Positions 26,860-35,381 of a stretch of 64,000 nucleotides of DNA are shown here, one piece after another; the stretch's first letter is position 1; each line of letters opens with the position of its first letter. The notes beneath the pieces are model-generated. The model saw only the letters and a list, made by a program, of their open reading frames with translations. It made no database searches and was not told where the DNA came from. A program made the position numbers and the translations under genes. The DNA comes from DASWOJ01 sp964242415 (lineage in GTDB: Bacteria; Pseudomonadota; Alphaproteobacteria; Acetobacterales; Acetobacteraceae), in NCBI GenBank assembly GCA_964242415.1, contig CAXTAT010000019.1, forward strand, positions 39,476 through 103,475, written 5' to 3'.

Positions 26860-27630
26860 CTATGCGGCCTGCTTGCGCAGGGCGCGGCGGCCGAGGTCGA
26901 GCAGTTGCGGCTCCGTCAGGCTGGACAGGTTTGCCACGACCTCGGTGACGGTGCGGCTGTAGATGTCGCGGTGGTGGGCCTGCAAGTGCTCGATCAGGTG
27001 GTGCGCCGCGTCGCTGTGGCCGTGCCCGTGGCCGAGCACGACGACGTGCGCCGCGGCCATGACGGTGTGGGCGATGCGCTCGTAATAGGCGGGGTCCTCG
27101 GCTGCGCGCTGGCCGCGCTCGCGCGATTCGTCCTTGTGGGTCAGGTGGTGCAGGTAGCCATGCGGGTCGTAGGGCTTGATGGTGTGCCCGGCCGGCTCCG
27201 CGGAGGCGATGTCGATCTCGAACACCTTGGCCCCGTGATGGTCCATTGCGACCAGCAGGCCCGCAACGGGCGGGGGTGCAGGCTCTGCCGGGTCGGGGTG
27301 GCTGGCCGGCAGGGTGGGCATGAGGCCAGCGCGCTCGATCAGGTGGCGCAAGTTCACCGCCTCGGGCGCCGACAGGTCCACATCGCGCGGCTTGTGCACG
27401 AGGTGGTGCTCGGCGCCGATCCGGAAGGCGAACCTGCCATCGGCCCGCGGCTCGACCGCGCCGAGGACGCCGAACAGCGCGACGGCCGCGTTCCAGCCGA
27501 TGTAGGGCAGGGGGTTGGCGAACATCGCATCCAGCGTCAGGCGGTCCGCCTCGGCGAGGAACGGCATGTCCCGGGCTGGTGTGATGGCGGCTGGCGCGAT
27601 GGCTTGGCGGCTGCCGGATGGCTTGGTCAT
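26860..27630 (-). CDS. baeRF-like (bacterial eRF1 domain-like) protein
   Basis: 256 residues. The C-terminal half has the look of the eRF1 domain-3-like proteins often annotated as translational machinery proteins: LLVAMDHHGAKVFEID, then DPAYYERIAHTVMAAAHVVV, LGHGHGHSDAAHHLIEHL and a LTEPQLLDLGRRAL tail. The N-terminal region (ADRLTLDAMFANPLPYIGWN) is unassigned. The GHGHGHS segment replaces the GPGxxK-type loop of relatives and is rich in His, so metal binding is possible. It sits between the universal stress protein and the zeta gene in one transcript. The family is thought to act on ribosomes under stress, but evidence is thin. Confidence 0.5.
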   Translation of the reverse strand: MTKPSGSRQAIAPAAITPARDMPFLAEADRLTLDAMFANPLPYIGWNAAVALFGVLGAVEPRADGRFAFRIGAEHHLVHKPRDVDLSAPEAVNLRHLIERAGLMPTLPASHPDPAEPAPPPVAGLLVAMDHHGAKVFEIDIASAEPAGHTIKPYDPHGYLHHLTHKDESRERGQRAAEDPAYYERIAHTVMAAAHVVVLGHGHGHSDAAHHLIEHLQAHHRDIYSRTVTEVVANLSSLTEPQLLDLGRRALRKQAA

Positions 27631-27669
27631 GTGCGTTTCTCCAGGGTTTGCAGGCTTCGTCCGCGCCGC

Positions 27670-28731
27670 TCAGTGCGACAGCAGCGAGCACCGGCTGCCG
27701 TGCATCAGCAGGCTGCGCGTGACGCCGCCCAGCGCCCACTCGCGCACGCGGCTGTGGCCATAGGCGCCGGCGACGATCAGGTCTGCGCCGTGGTCCCGCG
27801 CGAAGGCGTCCAACTGCGCGGCGTCGCCGCCGTCCGATGGCACTGTCTGGCCACTCGCCGCAACGCCGTGCCGGCCGAGCCAGGCGGCCACGTCCGCGAC
27901 ATGGCTGCGGGCGTCGGCCATGTCTTCCGCACCGGTGGCCTCGACGATGCTGACCCGGGCGGCCTGTTGCAGCAGCGGCAGCGCGTCCAGCACTGCGCGC
28001 CGGGTTTCACGCGTGTCCTTCCAGGCAATCATGACGTGGTCCAGGCTGATGCCGCCAAGCCCGGTGTGGTCAAGCCCGGTGTGGTCAAGCCCGGTGTGGT
28101 CAAGCCCGGTNNNNNNNNNNNNNNNNNNNNNNNNNNNNNNNNNNNNNNNNNNNNNNNNNNNNNNNNNNNNNNNNNNNNNNNNNNNNNNNNNNNNNNNNNN
28201 NNNNNNNNNNTCAAGCCCGGTGTGGTCAAGCCCGGTGTGGTCAAGCCCGGTGTGGTCAAGCCCGGTGTGGTCAAGCCCGGGCGCGTCCGCGCCGTGCGGC
28301 ACCACCAGCACGGGCCGGCCGGCCTGCATGACAAGCTCGCCCGTGTTGACCCGGCGGCTGGGATCGAAAGGATCGGCCGGCGCGCCCACCCCCGTGACGA
28401 CCAGGTCGGCGCAGCGGGCCTGGTCGGCCACCCAGCCGCAGGAGGCCCCGGGCGTGATGGTCGAGCGCCACTCAAGCAAGTTGCTGCGCGCCCGGAAGGC
28501 GGTGCGGAACGCGGCCTCGGCCTCGGCGACCTCACGGTCCTTTTCCTCGCGGTCCCGCTCGAACACGTCGCCGGCGATGTAGCCGTCGCTGTAGACGAGC
28601 TGGATCGGCTGGCACGCGGCGACGCCGATCACGCCGGCCCCGAACCGCTCCGCCAGCCCGGCCGCGGCCAGCAGCACCGCCCGGTTCTGCTGGCCGACCT
28701 GCAGGTGCACCATCAGTGTCGCGTAGCCCAT
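27670..28731 (-). CDS. Tandem universal stress protein interrupted by a pentapeptide repeat (contains assembly gap)
   Basis: Two UspA-type domains. The first (MGYATLMVHLQVGQQNR..., VVTGVGAPADPFDPSRRVNT) has a weak nucleotide loop. The second (DHVMIAWKDTRETRRAV..., LIVAGAYGHSRVREWALGG) has the full G-x2-G-x9-G signature for ATP binding. Between them is a tandem array of the five-residue unit GLDHT, interrupted by 100 N; the reading frame is open and in phase on both sides. Two-domain USPs form dimers and respond to redox or energy stress. It heads the usp-baeRF-zeta unit, with a FixJ-like site 145 bp upstream of the ATG. True length is unknown because of the gap. Confidence 0.82.
   Translation of the reverse strand: MGYATLMVHLQVGQQNRAVLLAAAGLAERFGAGVIGVAACQPIQLVYSDGYIAGDVFERDREEKDREVAEAEAAFRTAFRARSNLLEWRSTITPGASCGWVADQARCADLVVTGVGAPADPFDPSRRVNTGELVMQAGRPVLVVPHGADAPGLDHTGLDHTGLDHTGLDHTGLXXXXXXXXXXXXXXXXXXXXXXXXXXXXXXXXXXTGLDHTGLDHTGLDHTGLGGISLDHVMIAWKDTRETRRAVLDALPLLQQAARVSIVEATGAEDMADARSHVADVAAWLGRHGVAASGQTVPSDGGDAAQLDAFARDHGADLIVAGAYGHSRVREWALGGVTRSLLMHGSRCSLLSH
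28056..28281 (+). repeat. 15-bp tandem repeat array containing the assembly gap
   Basis: Unit CAAGCCCGGTGTGGT: three full copies plus 10 nt before the gap (28056-28110), then one leftover base and four full copies after it (28212-28271), ending in a diverged unit. Copies are identical. The true gap must be 4+15n bases to keep repeat phase, which also keeps the reading frame. Confidence 0.92.
28111..28210. other. Assembly gap (100 N)
   Basis: Exactly 100 N within the 15-bp repeat array. The length is a placeholder and not a measured size. Confidence 0.97.
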
Positions 28732-28875
28732 CGCAGGTCTCCTGGAAGTGGATCAGGCGCCGTCAGGTGACGGCGTTCACGGCCGCATCCTGCGCGGCCT
28801 AGCCGATCGCCAAGCAGGGCTTCACAGCCCCAAGCGTGGATAATCCTAATCCGCTGCTTCCCGACCCAGGCAGGC

Positions 28876-28890
28876 TCGGAAACTACCTAC
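28876..28890 (-). promoter_or_regulatory. FixJ-like regulatory site upstream of usp
   Basis: The minus strand reads GTAGGTAGTTTCCGA, ending 145 bp before the usp ATG at 28731. Core identical to the ndvB and paralog-2 sites. Confidence 0.7.
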
Positions 28891-29028
28891 TCGTGCCGCC
28901 CGGGTTCGCACGGCCCGGCGCCGTTCCCCCTTCGACAGCGCTGCGGCCATGGGGATTGCGGCCGTTGCCCATCTTCATCGGCGTGCTTGCAGCCATTCCG
29001 GTCAGCCGGCCTGCCGCTCGGGACGCCC

Positions 29029-29058
29029 CAGCGCGGGATGGCCCAGCGCGGGATGGCC
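29029..29058. repeat. Perfect 15-bp tandem duplication in non-coding DNA
   Basis: CAGCGCGGGATGGCC at 29029-29043 is repeated exactly at 29044-29058. It lies outside any gene, so its 15-bp period is not forced by a reading frame. Confidence 0.9.
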
Positions 29059-29073
29059 CTCTATTAGAAACGG

Positions 29074-29090
29074 GTAGGTAGATTCCGAAC
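29074..29090 (+). promoter_or_regulatory. FixJ-like regulatory site upstream of the secreted protein and N-ATPase operon
   Basis: The plus strand reads GTAGGTAGATTCCGAAC, oriented towards the 29290 gene (200 bp from its ATG) and the atp operon behind it. It has the same A for T variant as the site at 25165. Confidence 0.68.
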
Positions 29091-29289
29091 CTCCCACAAC
29101 TCCCTTGTGGACTGCTATTGCTTGTTTTGGGCATTCGCAGGACGACGAGGCCCAATCCGTCTGGGAGGGCTGGTGATGGACGCAAGCCTGGTATCTGACG
29201 GCTCCGTTCTTGGAACGGCGATGGCGTTTATGGCAAGCGGGACCAACCTGCGAAAGCGCTGCCTGACACTTTGGAACGGAGTCACCCTC

Positions 29290-29577
29290 ATGTTGAAGTC
29301 ACGTCCTGGCCTGCTCATTGCCGGAGTAGTTGCCGGCTTTGCTTCGCTGTGCACCATTACGGCGGGCGCATCGGCAGCCGATCTGCCAGCCCCTGGCAGC
29401 GCCGCGGCATCGGCACCAGTCACCGAGGATTATGCGCGGGCGCAGATTACGAGAGACGGATATACCAAGCTGTCGGATTTGCAAAAGACAGATAAGGGAT
29501 GGACTGCAAAGGCGCTTGAGGACGGAAAGCAGGTTTCGCTGGTCGTCAGCAGCCTCGGCGGCGTGCAGAAGCAGTAG
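29290..29577 (+). CDS. Small secreted protein, possibly PepSY-like
   Basis: 95 residues from the ATG at 29290; longer starts back to 29107 would precede the signal peptide and are unlikely. A signal peptide (MLKSRPGLLIAGVVAGFASL, cleavage near GASAAD) is followed by a 65-residue mature part with YARAQITRDGYTKLSDLQKT, then KGWTAKALEDGKQVSLVVSS. The last segment has the arrangement of a PepSY-like mini-domain, in which a helix is followed by a strand, turn and strand. It precedes atpD by 7 bp and is the first gene after the FixJ-like site. The function is unknown; it is periplasmic if the signal works. Confidence 0.72.
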   Translation: MLKSRPGLLIAGVVAGFASLCTITAGASAADLPAPGSAAASAPVTEDYARAQITRDGYTKLSDLQKTDKGWTAKALEDGKQVSLVVSSLGGVQKQ

Positions 29578-29584
29578 GCCGGCC

Positions 29585-31134
<1,550 letters not shown>

Positions 31135-31138
<4 letters not shown>

Positions 31139-31554
31139 GGCTCACCATCACCACGCCGCTGCTGCAGGTCGTCGAGGAGGACGGGGTGCTCGTGCTGTCC
31201 GCCGAGGACGCCAGCGGCGGGTTCGGCATCCAGCCGGGCCATGCCGCCTTCCTGACCAGCCTGGCGATTGGCGTCGTGAGCTGGCGCAGCCGCGACGAGG
31301 CCCGGCATCACTGCGCCGTGCGCGGCGGCGTGCTGACCGTCAGCCCGGGGAAACCGGGCGGCGGAGAGGTCGCCATCGCCACGCGGGAGGCGGTCCTGGG
31401 CGACGATCTGGCGACGCTCGACGCGGCGATCCTCAGCCGCTTCCAGGCCGACGCCGAGGCGGACCGGGAGGAACGGATCGACAGCACCCGCCTGCAACTG
31501 GACGCCATCCGCCAGATCGTCAGCCGCCTGCGGCCCGGCAGGAGCTTCGCATGA
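31135..31554 (+). CDS. atpC: N-ATPase subunit epsilon
   Basis: 139 residues starting at an ATG that overlaps the atpD stop (ATGA). The N-terminal beta-sandwich (MRLTITTPLLQVVEEDGVLV, then GFGIQPGHAAFLTSL) and a charged helical C-terminus (AEADREERIDSTRLQLDAIR) match ATP synthase epsilon. It forms the central stalk with gamma, and its C-terminal helices can inhibit ATP hydrolysis. It is the second gene of the N-ATPase operon. Confidence 0.9.
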
Positions 31555-31832
31555 CCATGCCGGACGACCAGGACCCGTTGGTCATGCAGGCGCGGCTGCG
31601 CGGGGACCGCCATGGGCGCTGGCTGCGCGACGGCGACTTCGCCGTATCCCGGCGGCTGGCGCAGATCGGCGTGCTCGGCTGGATCATTGTCGTGCCCATG
31701 CTGATCGGGGTGTTCGCGGGCCGCTGGCTGGATGCGCGGTTCAACTCCGGCCTGTTCTGCACCGCGCCGCTGCTGATGCTCGGCGCGGCGCTGGGCTGCT
31801 GGTCCGCCTGGAAATGGATGCAAACCGCATGA
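31551..31832 (+). CDS. atpQ: N-ATPase accessory membrane protein AtpQ
   Basis: 93 residues starting at the ATGA overlap with atpC. Two membrane helices (IGVLGWIIVVPMLIGVFAGR and GLFCTAPLLMLGAALGCWSA) follow a charged N-terminus. The position between epsilon and AtpR and the AtpI-like hairpin identify the AtpQ/gene-1 protein typical of N-ATPases. It is thought to assist assembly of the c-ring; direct evidence in this subfamily is limited. Confidence 0.82.
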   Translation: MTMPDDQDPLVMQARLRGDRHGRWLRDGDFAVSRRLAQIGVLGWIIVVPMLIGVFAGRWLDARFNSGLFCTAPLLMLGAALGCWSAWKWMQTA

Positions 31833-32149
31833 GCCTCACCTGGTTCAACGGCCTGACCGGTTGGGGCGTGCCGGCCTGGCCCATCATCGCCGTCCTCGCC
31901 GCCCACTTCGTGGTCGGGGTTGGGGTGGGCGCCTGCTACTTCGGCGGGCTGTGGTGGAACGCCTGCCTGTTCGCCAACGGCGCCCACCTGGTGGCCGCAA
32001 TCGGCCTGATCGCCGGCCGCTTCGCAGTCCTGGCGGGTTTCCTGACGCTGGCGAGCCTGGAGGGCGCGCTGCCGCTGCTGCTGACGGCGTTGGGCATCGT
32101 GACGGCCCGGCCCCTGGTCATGCGCCGGGTCAAGGCGACCGCGCCTTGA
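31829..32149 (+). CDS. atpR: N-ATPase accessory membrane protein AtpR
   Basis: 106 residues from the ATG overlapping the atpQ stop. Three hydrophobic helices (WPIIAVLAAHFVVGVGVGAC, FANGAHLVAAIGLIAGRFAV, LPLLLTALGIVTARPLVMRR) with an invariant-looking Phe-Gly-Gly-Leu-Trp-Trp loop. AtpR is found only in N-ATPase operons, so this gene is diagnostic for the operon type. Its role is unknown. Confidence 0.82.
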   Translation: MSLTWFNGLTGWGVPAWPIIAVLAAHFVVGVGVGACYFGGLWWNACLFANGAHLVAAIGLIAGRFAVLAGFLTLASLEGALPLLLTALGIVTARPLVMRRVKATAP

Positions 32150-32838
32150 TGTCGCCGCTAGCGAGCGCCACGCTGTTCCACATCGGCCCGGCGCCGATCA
32201 CCGAGGGCGTCGTGGCCACCTGGGCGATCATGGCGGCGCTGGCCGGCGGCGCCGCCCTGGTCACCCGCCGCCTCAAGCTCGCGCCATCCCGCACCCAGGC
32301 GGCGTTCGAGCTGGTCGTGGAAACCGTGGACGGCCAAATCCGCGACACCATGGGGCTGGAGCCGGCGCCGTACCGCGCCTTCGTCGGCACGCTGTTCGCC
32401 TTCATCTTCGTCGCCAACTGGTCCTCGCTGATCCCCGGGGTGAAGCCGCCCACGGCGCAAATCGAGACCGATGCGGCGCTGGCCCTGCTGGTGTTCCTCG
32501 CGGTGATCTGGTTCGGCATCCGCGCCGGCGGCGTCGGCGGCTACTTGCGGACCTTCGCCACGCCCAGCCTGCTGATGGCGCCGCTCAACTTCGTCGAGAG
32601 CATCACCCGCACCTTCTCGCTGATGGTCCGGCTGTTCGGCAACGTGATGAGCGGGGTGTTCGTGGTGGGCATCGTGCTGTCGCTGGCCGGGCTGCTGGTG
32701 CCGATCCCGCTGATGGCCTTGGACCTGCTGACCGGGCTGGTGCAGGCGTACATCTTCGCGATCCTGGCGATGGTGTTCATCGGCGCGGCGGTGCGCGACG
32801 GGATGCCGGCAACCCCCAAACCAGGAAGCAAAGCATGA
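32149..32838 (+). CDS. atpB: N-ATPase F0 subunit a
   Basis: 229 residues starting at a TGATG junction with atpR. The essential Arg of the a subunit is Arg161 in FSLMVRLFGNVMSG. TPSLLMAPLNFVE and WSSLIPGVKPPT are further family segments, and five to six membrane helices are evident. Subunit a provides the two half-channels for ions and contacts the c-ring. Because a is encoded immediately before c, b and alpha, the F0 part is complete. Confidence 0.93.
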   Translation: MSPLASATLFHIGPAPITEGVVATWAIMAALAGGAALVTRRLKLAPSRTQAAFELVVETVDGQIRDTMGLEPAPYRAFVGTLFAFIFVANWSSLIPGVKPPTAQIETDAALALLVFLAVIWFGIRAGGVGGYLRTFATPSLLMAPLNFVESITRTFSLMVRLFGNVMSGVFVVGIVLSLAGLLVPIPLMALDLLTGLVQAYIFAILAMVFIGAAVRDGMPATPKPGSKA

Positions 32839-33080
32839 ATTGGCTGGCGTTCATCAGCATCATCTCGGCCGCGGTTGCGGTGTCGTTCGGCGCCATCGGC
32901 CCGGCGCTGGCCGAGGGCCGGGCGGTCGCGGCGGCGATGGACGCCATCGCGCGCCAGCCGGAGTCGGCCAGCACGATCTCGCGCACCCTGTTCGTCGGCC
33001 TGGCGATGATCGAGACCATGGCGATCTACTGCCTGGTGATCGCGCTGCTGCTGCTGTTCGCCAACCCGTTGCTGAAGTAG
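32835..33080 (+). CDS. atpE: N-ATPase F0 subunit c
   Basis: 81 residues, a two-helix hairpin with ATGA overlap to atpB. The polar loop is ARQPES. The ion-binding carboxylate in helix 2 is Glu60 (LAMIETMAIY), and helix 1 carries a second carboxylate at Glu27 (IGPALAEGRA) where sodium-type rings such as Ilyobacter have Gln. The residue after Glu60 is Thr where sodium rings usually have Ser, and Tyr65 is retained. Two carboxylates are a feature of N-ATPase rings; the Burkholderia pseudomallei N-ATPase ring has been reported to be proton-specific with a large ring, so proton coupling is likely here. Confidence 0.93.
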   Translation: MNWLAFISIISAAVAVSFGAIGPALAEGRAVAAAMDAIARQPESASTISRTLFVGLAMIETMAIYCLVIALLLLFANPLLK

Positions 33081-33085
33081 CGACC

Positions 33086-33817
33086 ATGTCGGTCAACTGG
33101 TGGACGCTCGGCATCCAGGCGGTCAACGTCGCCATCCTGGTGTGGCTGCTGCAGCGCTTCTTCTGGCGCCCGGTGTCGGCCATGATCGGGGAGCGGCGCA
33201 CGGCGGTGCAGCACACGGTCGCCGAGGCGGAGGCCAGCCGCGCGCAGGCCGCCGCGGCGCTCGCGGATGTGGCGCGGACGCGGGCGGGCTTCGGTGCGGA
33301 GCGCGACAAGCTCCTGGCCGACGCGCACGAGGCGGCGGACCGCGAGCATGCCGCGACGCTGGGCGACGCCGCCAAGCAGGCCGCCGCGCTGCTGGCCACG
33401 GCGAAGGCGGAGATCGCCACGGAAAGGGCGGACGCCGAGGCGGCCTGGAATGGGCGGTCGAGCCAGCTCGCCGTGGATATCGCGGGACGGCTGGCGAACC
33501 GCCTGGACGGTCCCTTGGTCCAGGCTGCCTTCCTGGATTGGCTGGTCGCGGCGATCCAGGCGCTGCCGGCCGGGGAGCGGCAGGCCGCGGACGGCGCGGC
33601 GCTGGAGGCCCTCAGCGCGACCGCGCTCAGCCCCGCCGACCAGGAGCACGCCGGGGCGCTGATCGGCAAGGCATTTGGCGCGATTCCAAGAATCGCGTTC
33701 AAGGTGGACCCCAGCCTGATCGCCGGGCTGGAGCTGCATGGCGACCACTTCACCGTGGGCAACTCGTGGCGCGCGGACCTGGCGACGATCCTGGCGGACC
33801 TGACCCATGCCGCATGA
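33086..33817 (+). CDS. atpF: N-ATPase subunit b with delta-like C-terminal domain
   Basis: 243 residues from the ATG at 33086, 5 bp after atpE. One N-terminal membrane helix (WWTLGIQAVNVAILVWLLQR) precedes RFFWRPV, a long Ala/Glu/Arg coiled coil (about 35-135), and a C-terminal globular part ending IAGLELHGDHFTVGNSWRAD. That C-terminal part resembles the last domain of the delta/OSCP subunit. N-ATPase operons lack a separate delta gene, and this fused tail is the accepted substitute for the peripheral-stalk connection. Confidence 0.88.
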   Translation: MSVNWWTLGIQAVNVAILVWLLQRFFWRPVSAMIGERRTAVQHTVAEAEASRAQAAAALADVARTRAGFGAERDKLLADAHEAADREHAATLGDAAKQAAALLATAKAEIATERADAEAAWNGRSSQLAVDIAGRLANRLDGPLVQAAFLDWLVAAIQALPAGERQAADGAALEALSATALSPADQEHAGALIGKAFGAIPRIAFKVDPSLIAGLELHGDHFTVGNSWRADLATILADLTHAA

Positions 33818-35381
33818 CGCCGCCGCCCCGGCTGACTCGTGGCTGGCGGAGGCCCGCACACGGCTGGGCGCCGCCACGCTCGGTGCGCAGGCCGAGGAGG
33901 TCGGCCGGGTCGAGGAGGTCGGCGACGGCATCGCCCTGGTATCGGGCCTGCCCGGCGTGCGCCTAAATGAGCTGCTGCACTTCGGCCGCGGGCAGTCCGG
34001 GTTCGCGCAGGTGCTTGAGCGCGACCGGATCGGCTGCGTGCTGCTGGACGGCGTGGACGGGGTGGAGGCCGGGGACGCCGTGCACAGCACTGGCGATGTC
34101 GTGCGGGTGCCGGTGGGGCCGGGGCTGCTCGGCCGGGTGGTCGATCCGCTCGGCCGTCCGCTCGACGGCAAGGGGCCGGTGGCCGCCGAGCGGCTGGACC
34201 CCATCGAGCGGCCGGCGCCCGAGATCATCGACCGCGACCTGGTGGTGCAGCCGGTGCAGACGGGTCTGCTGGTAGTCGATGCGCTGTTCGCCCTCGGCCG
34301 CGGCCAGCGCGAGTTGATCATCGGCGACCGCGCCATTGGCAAGACCACCATCGGCATCGACACGATCCTGAATCAGGGGGGCATCAACCAGGCAGCGAGC
34401 GACATCGTCTGCCTCTACATCGCCGTCGGCCAGAAGGCGTCCAGCGTGAAGCGCGCCATAGACGCCATCCAGGGCAGCGGCGCGGCCGCGCGGAGCATCG
34501 TCGTCGTGGCCGGGTCGGCCAGCCCGCCGGGGCTGCAATGGATCGCGCCGTTCGCGGGGATGGCCATGGCGGAATACTTCCGCGACCGCGGCGGGCACGC
34601 GCTGGTGGTGTTCGACGACCTGTCCAAGCACGCCGCCACCCATCGCGAGATCGCGCTGCTGACGCGGCAGTCGCCGGGGCGGGAGGCGTATCCGGGCGAC
34701 GTGTTCTACGTCCATGCGCGGCTGCTGGAGCGGGCGGCGAAGCTGTCCCAGGCCAAGGGCGGCGGCAGCCTGACGGCGCTGCCCATCGTGGAGACCGACG
34801 CGGGCAACCTCAGCGCCTACATCCCGACCAACCTGATCTCGATCACCGACGGCCAGATCGCGCTGGACGCCAAGCTGTTCTACGAGGGGCAGAAGCCGGC
34901 CGTGGACGCGGGCACCAGCGTCAGCCGGGTCGGCGGCAAGACCCAGGCGCCGGCACTGCGCGAGGCTGCGAAGACGCTGCGGCTCGACTACGCGCAGTTC
35001 CTGGAGCTGGAGGCGTTCACCCGGTTCGGCGGCATGCCCGACACCAGGGTCCGCGGCCAGTTGACGCGGGGCGCGCGGATTCGGGCAATCCTGCACCAGC
35101 CGCAGCACGCGCCTCTGCGGCTGGCCGACGAGGTGGCGCTGGTGATGGCGGTGCAATCGGGCCTGCTGGACGCGCTGCCACTGGCGGACCTGGCGCGGTT
35201 TCGCGCGGGGCTGGGTGGTGCGCTCGACCAGGGGGCGGCGGAGGCCGTCCGGGTGGTCCAGGACACCGGCAAGCTGGACGATGCGCAGAAGCAGTCGATC
35301 CAGGACGTGCTACAACGCTACGTGGGGACGGTTGCGCTGCCCAAGACGGCCGATGCGCCGACGGCTGCCCAGCCGGCATGA
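33807..35381 (+). CDS. atpA: N-ATPase F1 subunit alpha
   Basis: 524 residues, overlapping atpF by 11 bp. The Walker A is GDRAIGKTT (about 173-181) in place of the usual GDRQTGKT. VFDDLSKHAATHREI is the Walker B region, and the C-terminal segment EAFTRFGG carries the signature region. Alpha subunits bind nucleotide non-catalytically and form the hexamer with beta. A low-complexity tail (TADAPTAAQPA) ends the protein just before the ATGA overlap with atpG. Confidence 0.93.
   Translation: MPHDAAAPADSWLAEARTRLGAATLGAQAEEVGRVEEVGDGIALVSGLPGVRLNELLHFGRGQSGFAQVLERDRIGCVLLDGVDGVEAGDAVHSTGDVVRVPVGPGLLGRVVDPLGRPLDGKGPVAAERLDPIERPAPEIIDRDLVVQPVQTGLLVVDALFALGRGQRELIIGDRAIGKTTIGIDTILNQGGINQAASDIVCLYIAVGQKASSVKRAIDAIQGSGAAARSIVVVAGSASPPGLQWIAPFAGMAMAEYFRDRGGHALVVFDDLSKHAATHREIALLTRQSPGREAYPGDVFYVHARLLERAAKLSQAKGGGSLTALPIVETDAGNLSAYIPTNLISITDGQIALDAKLFYEGQKPAVDAGTSVSRVGGKTQAPALREAAKTLRLDYAQFLELEAFTRFGGMPDTRVRGQLTRGARIRAILHQPQHAPLRLADEVALVMAVQSGLLDALPLADLARFRAGLGGALDQGAAEAVRVVQDTGKLDDAQKQSIQDVLQRYVGTVALPKTADAPTAAQPA

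Larger units (their letters stand above)
28732..29289. other. 558-bp divergent regulatory region between usp and the secreted protein-N-ATPase unit
   Basis: Holds two FixJ-like sites pointing away from each other (28876-28890 towards usp, 29074-29090 towards the plus-strand genes), about 185 bp apart. A perfect 15-bp tandem duplication lies at 29029-29058 in non-coding sequence. No gene recognised. Confidence 0.65.

Noticed and set aside
28056..28281. CRISPR-like array
   Set aside because: Units are directly adjacent 15-bp repeats without spacers and translate in frame; no cas genes are present in the window.
26314..28770. 818-codon plus-strand frame through the assembly gap
   Set aside because: Runs opposite zeta, baeRF-like and usp genes and includes translated N; only the minus strand shows family motifs.
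29210..29235. EcfG-type general stress promoter before the secreted protein gene
   Set aside because: GGAAC is present but the CGTT half is only about 8 bp away, not 16-17.
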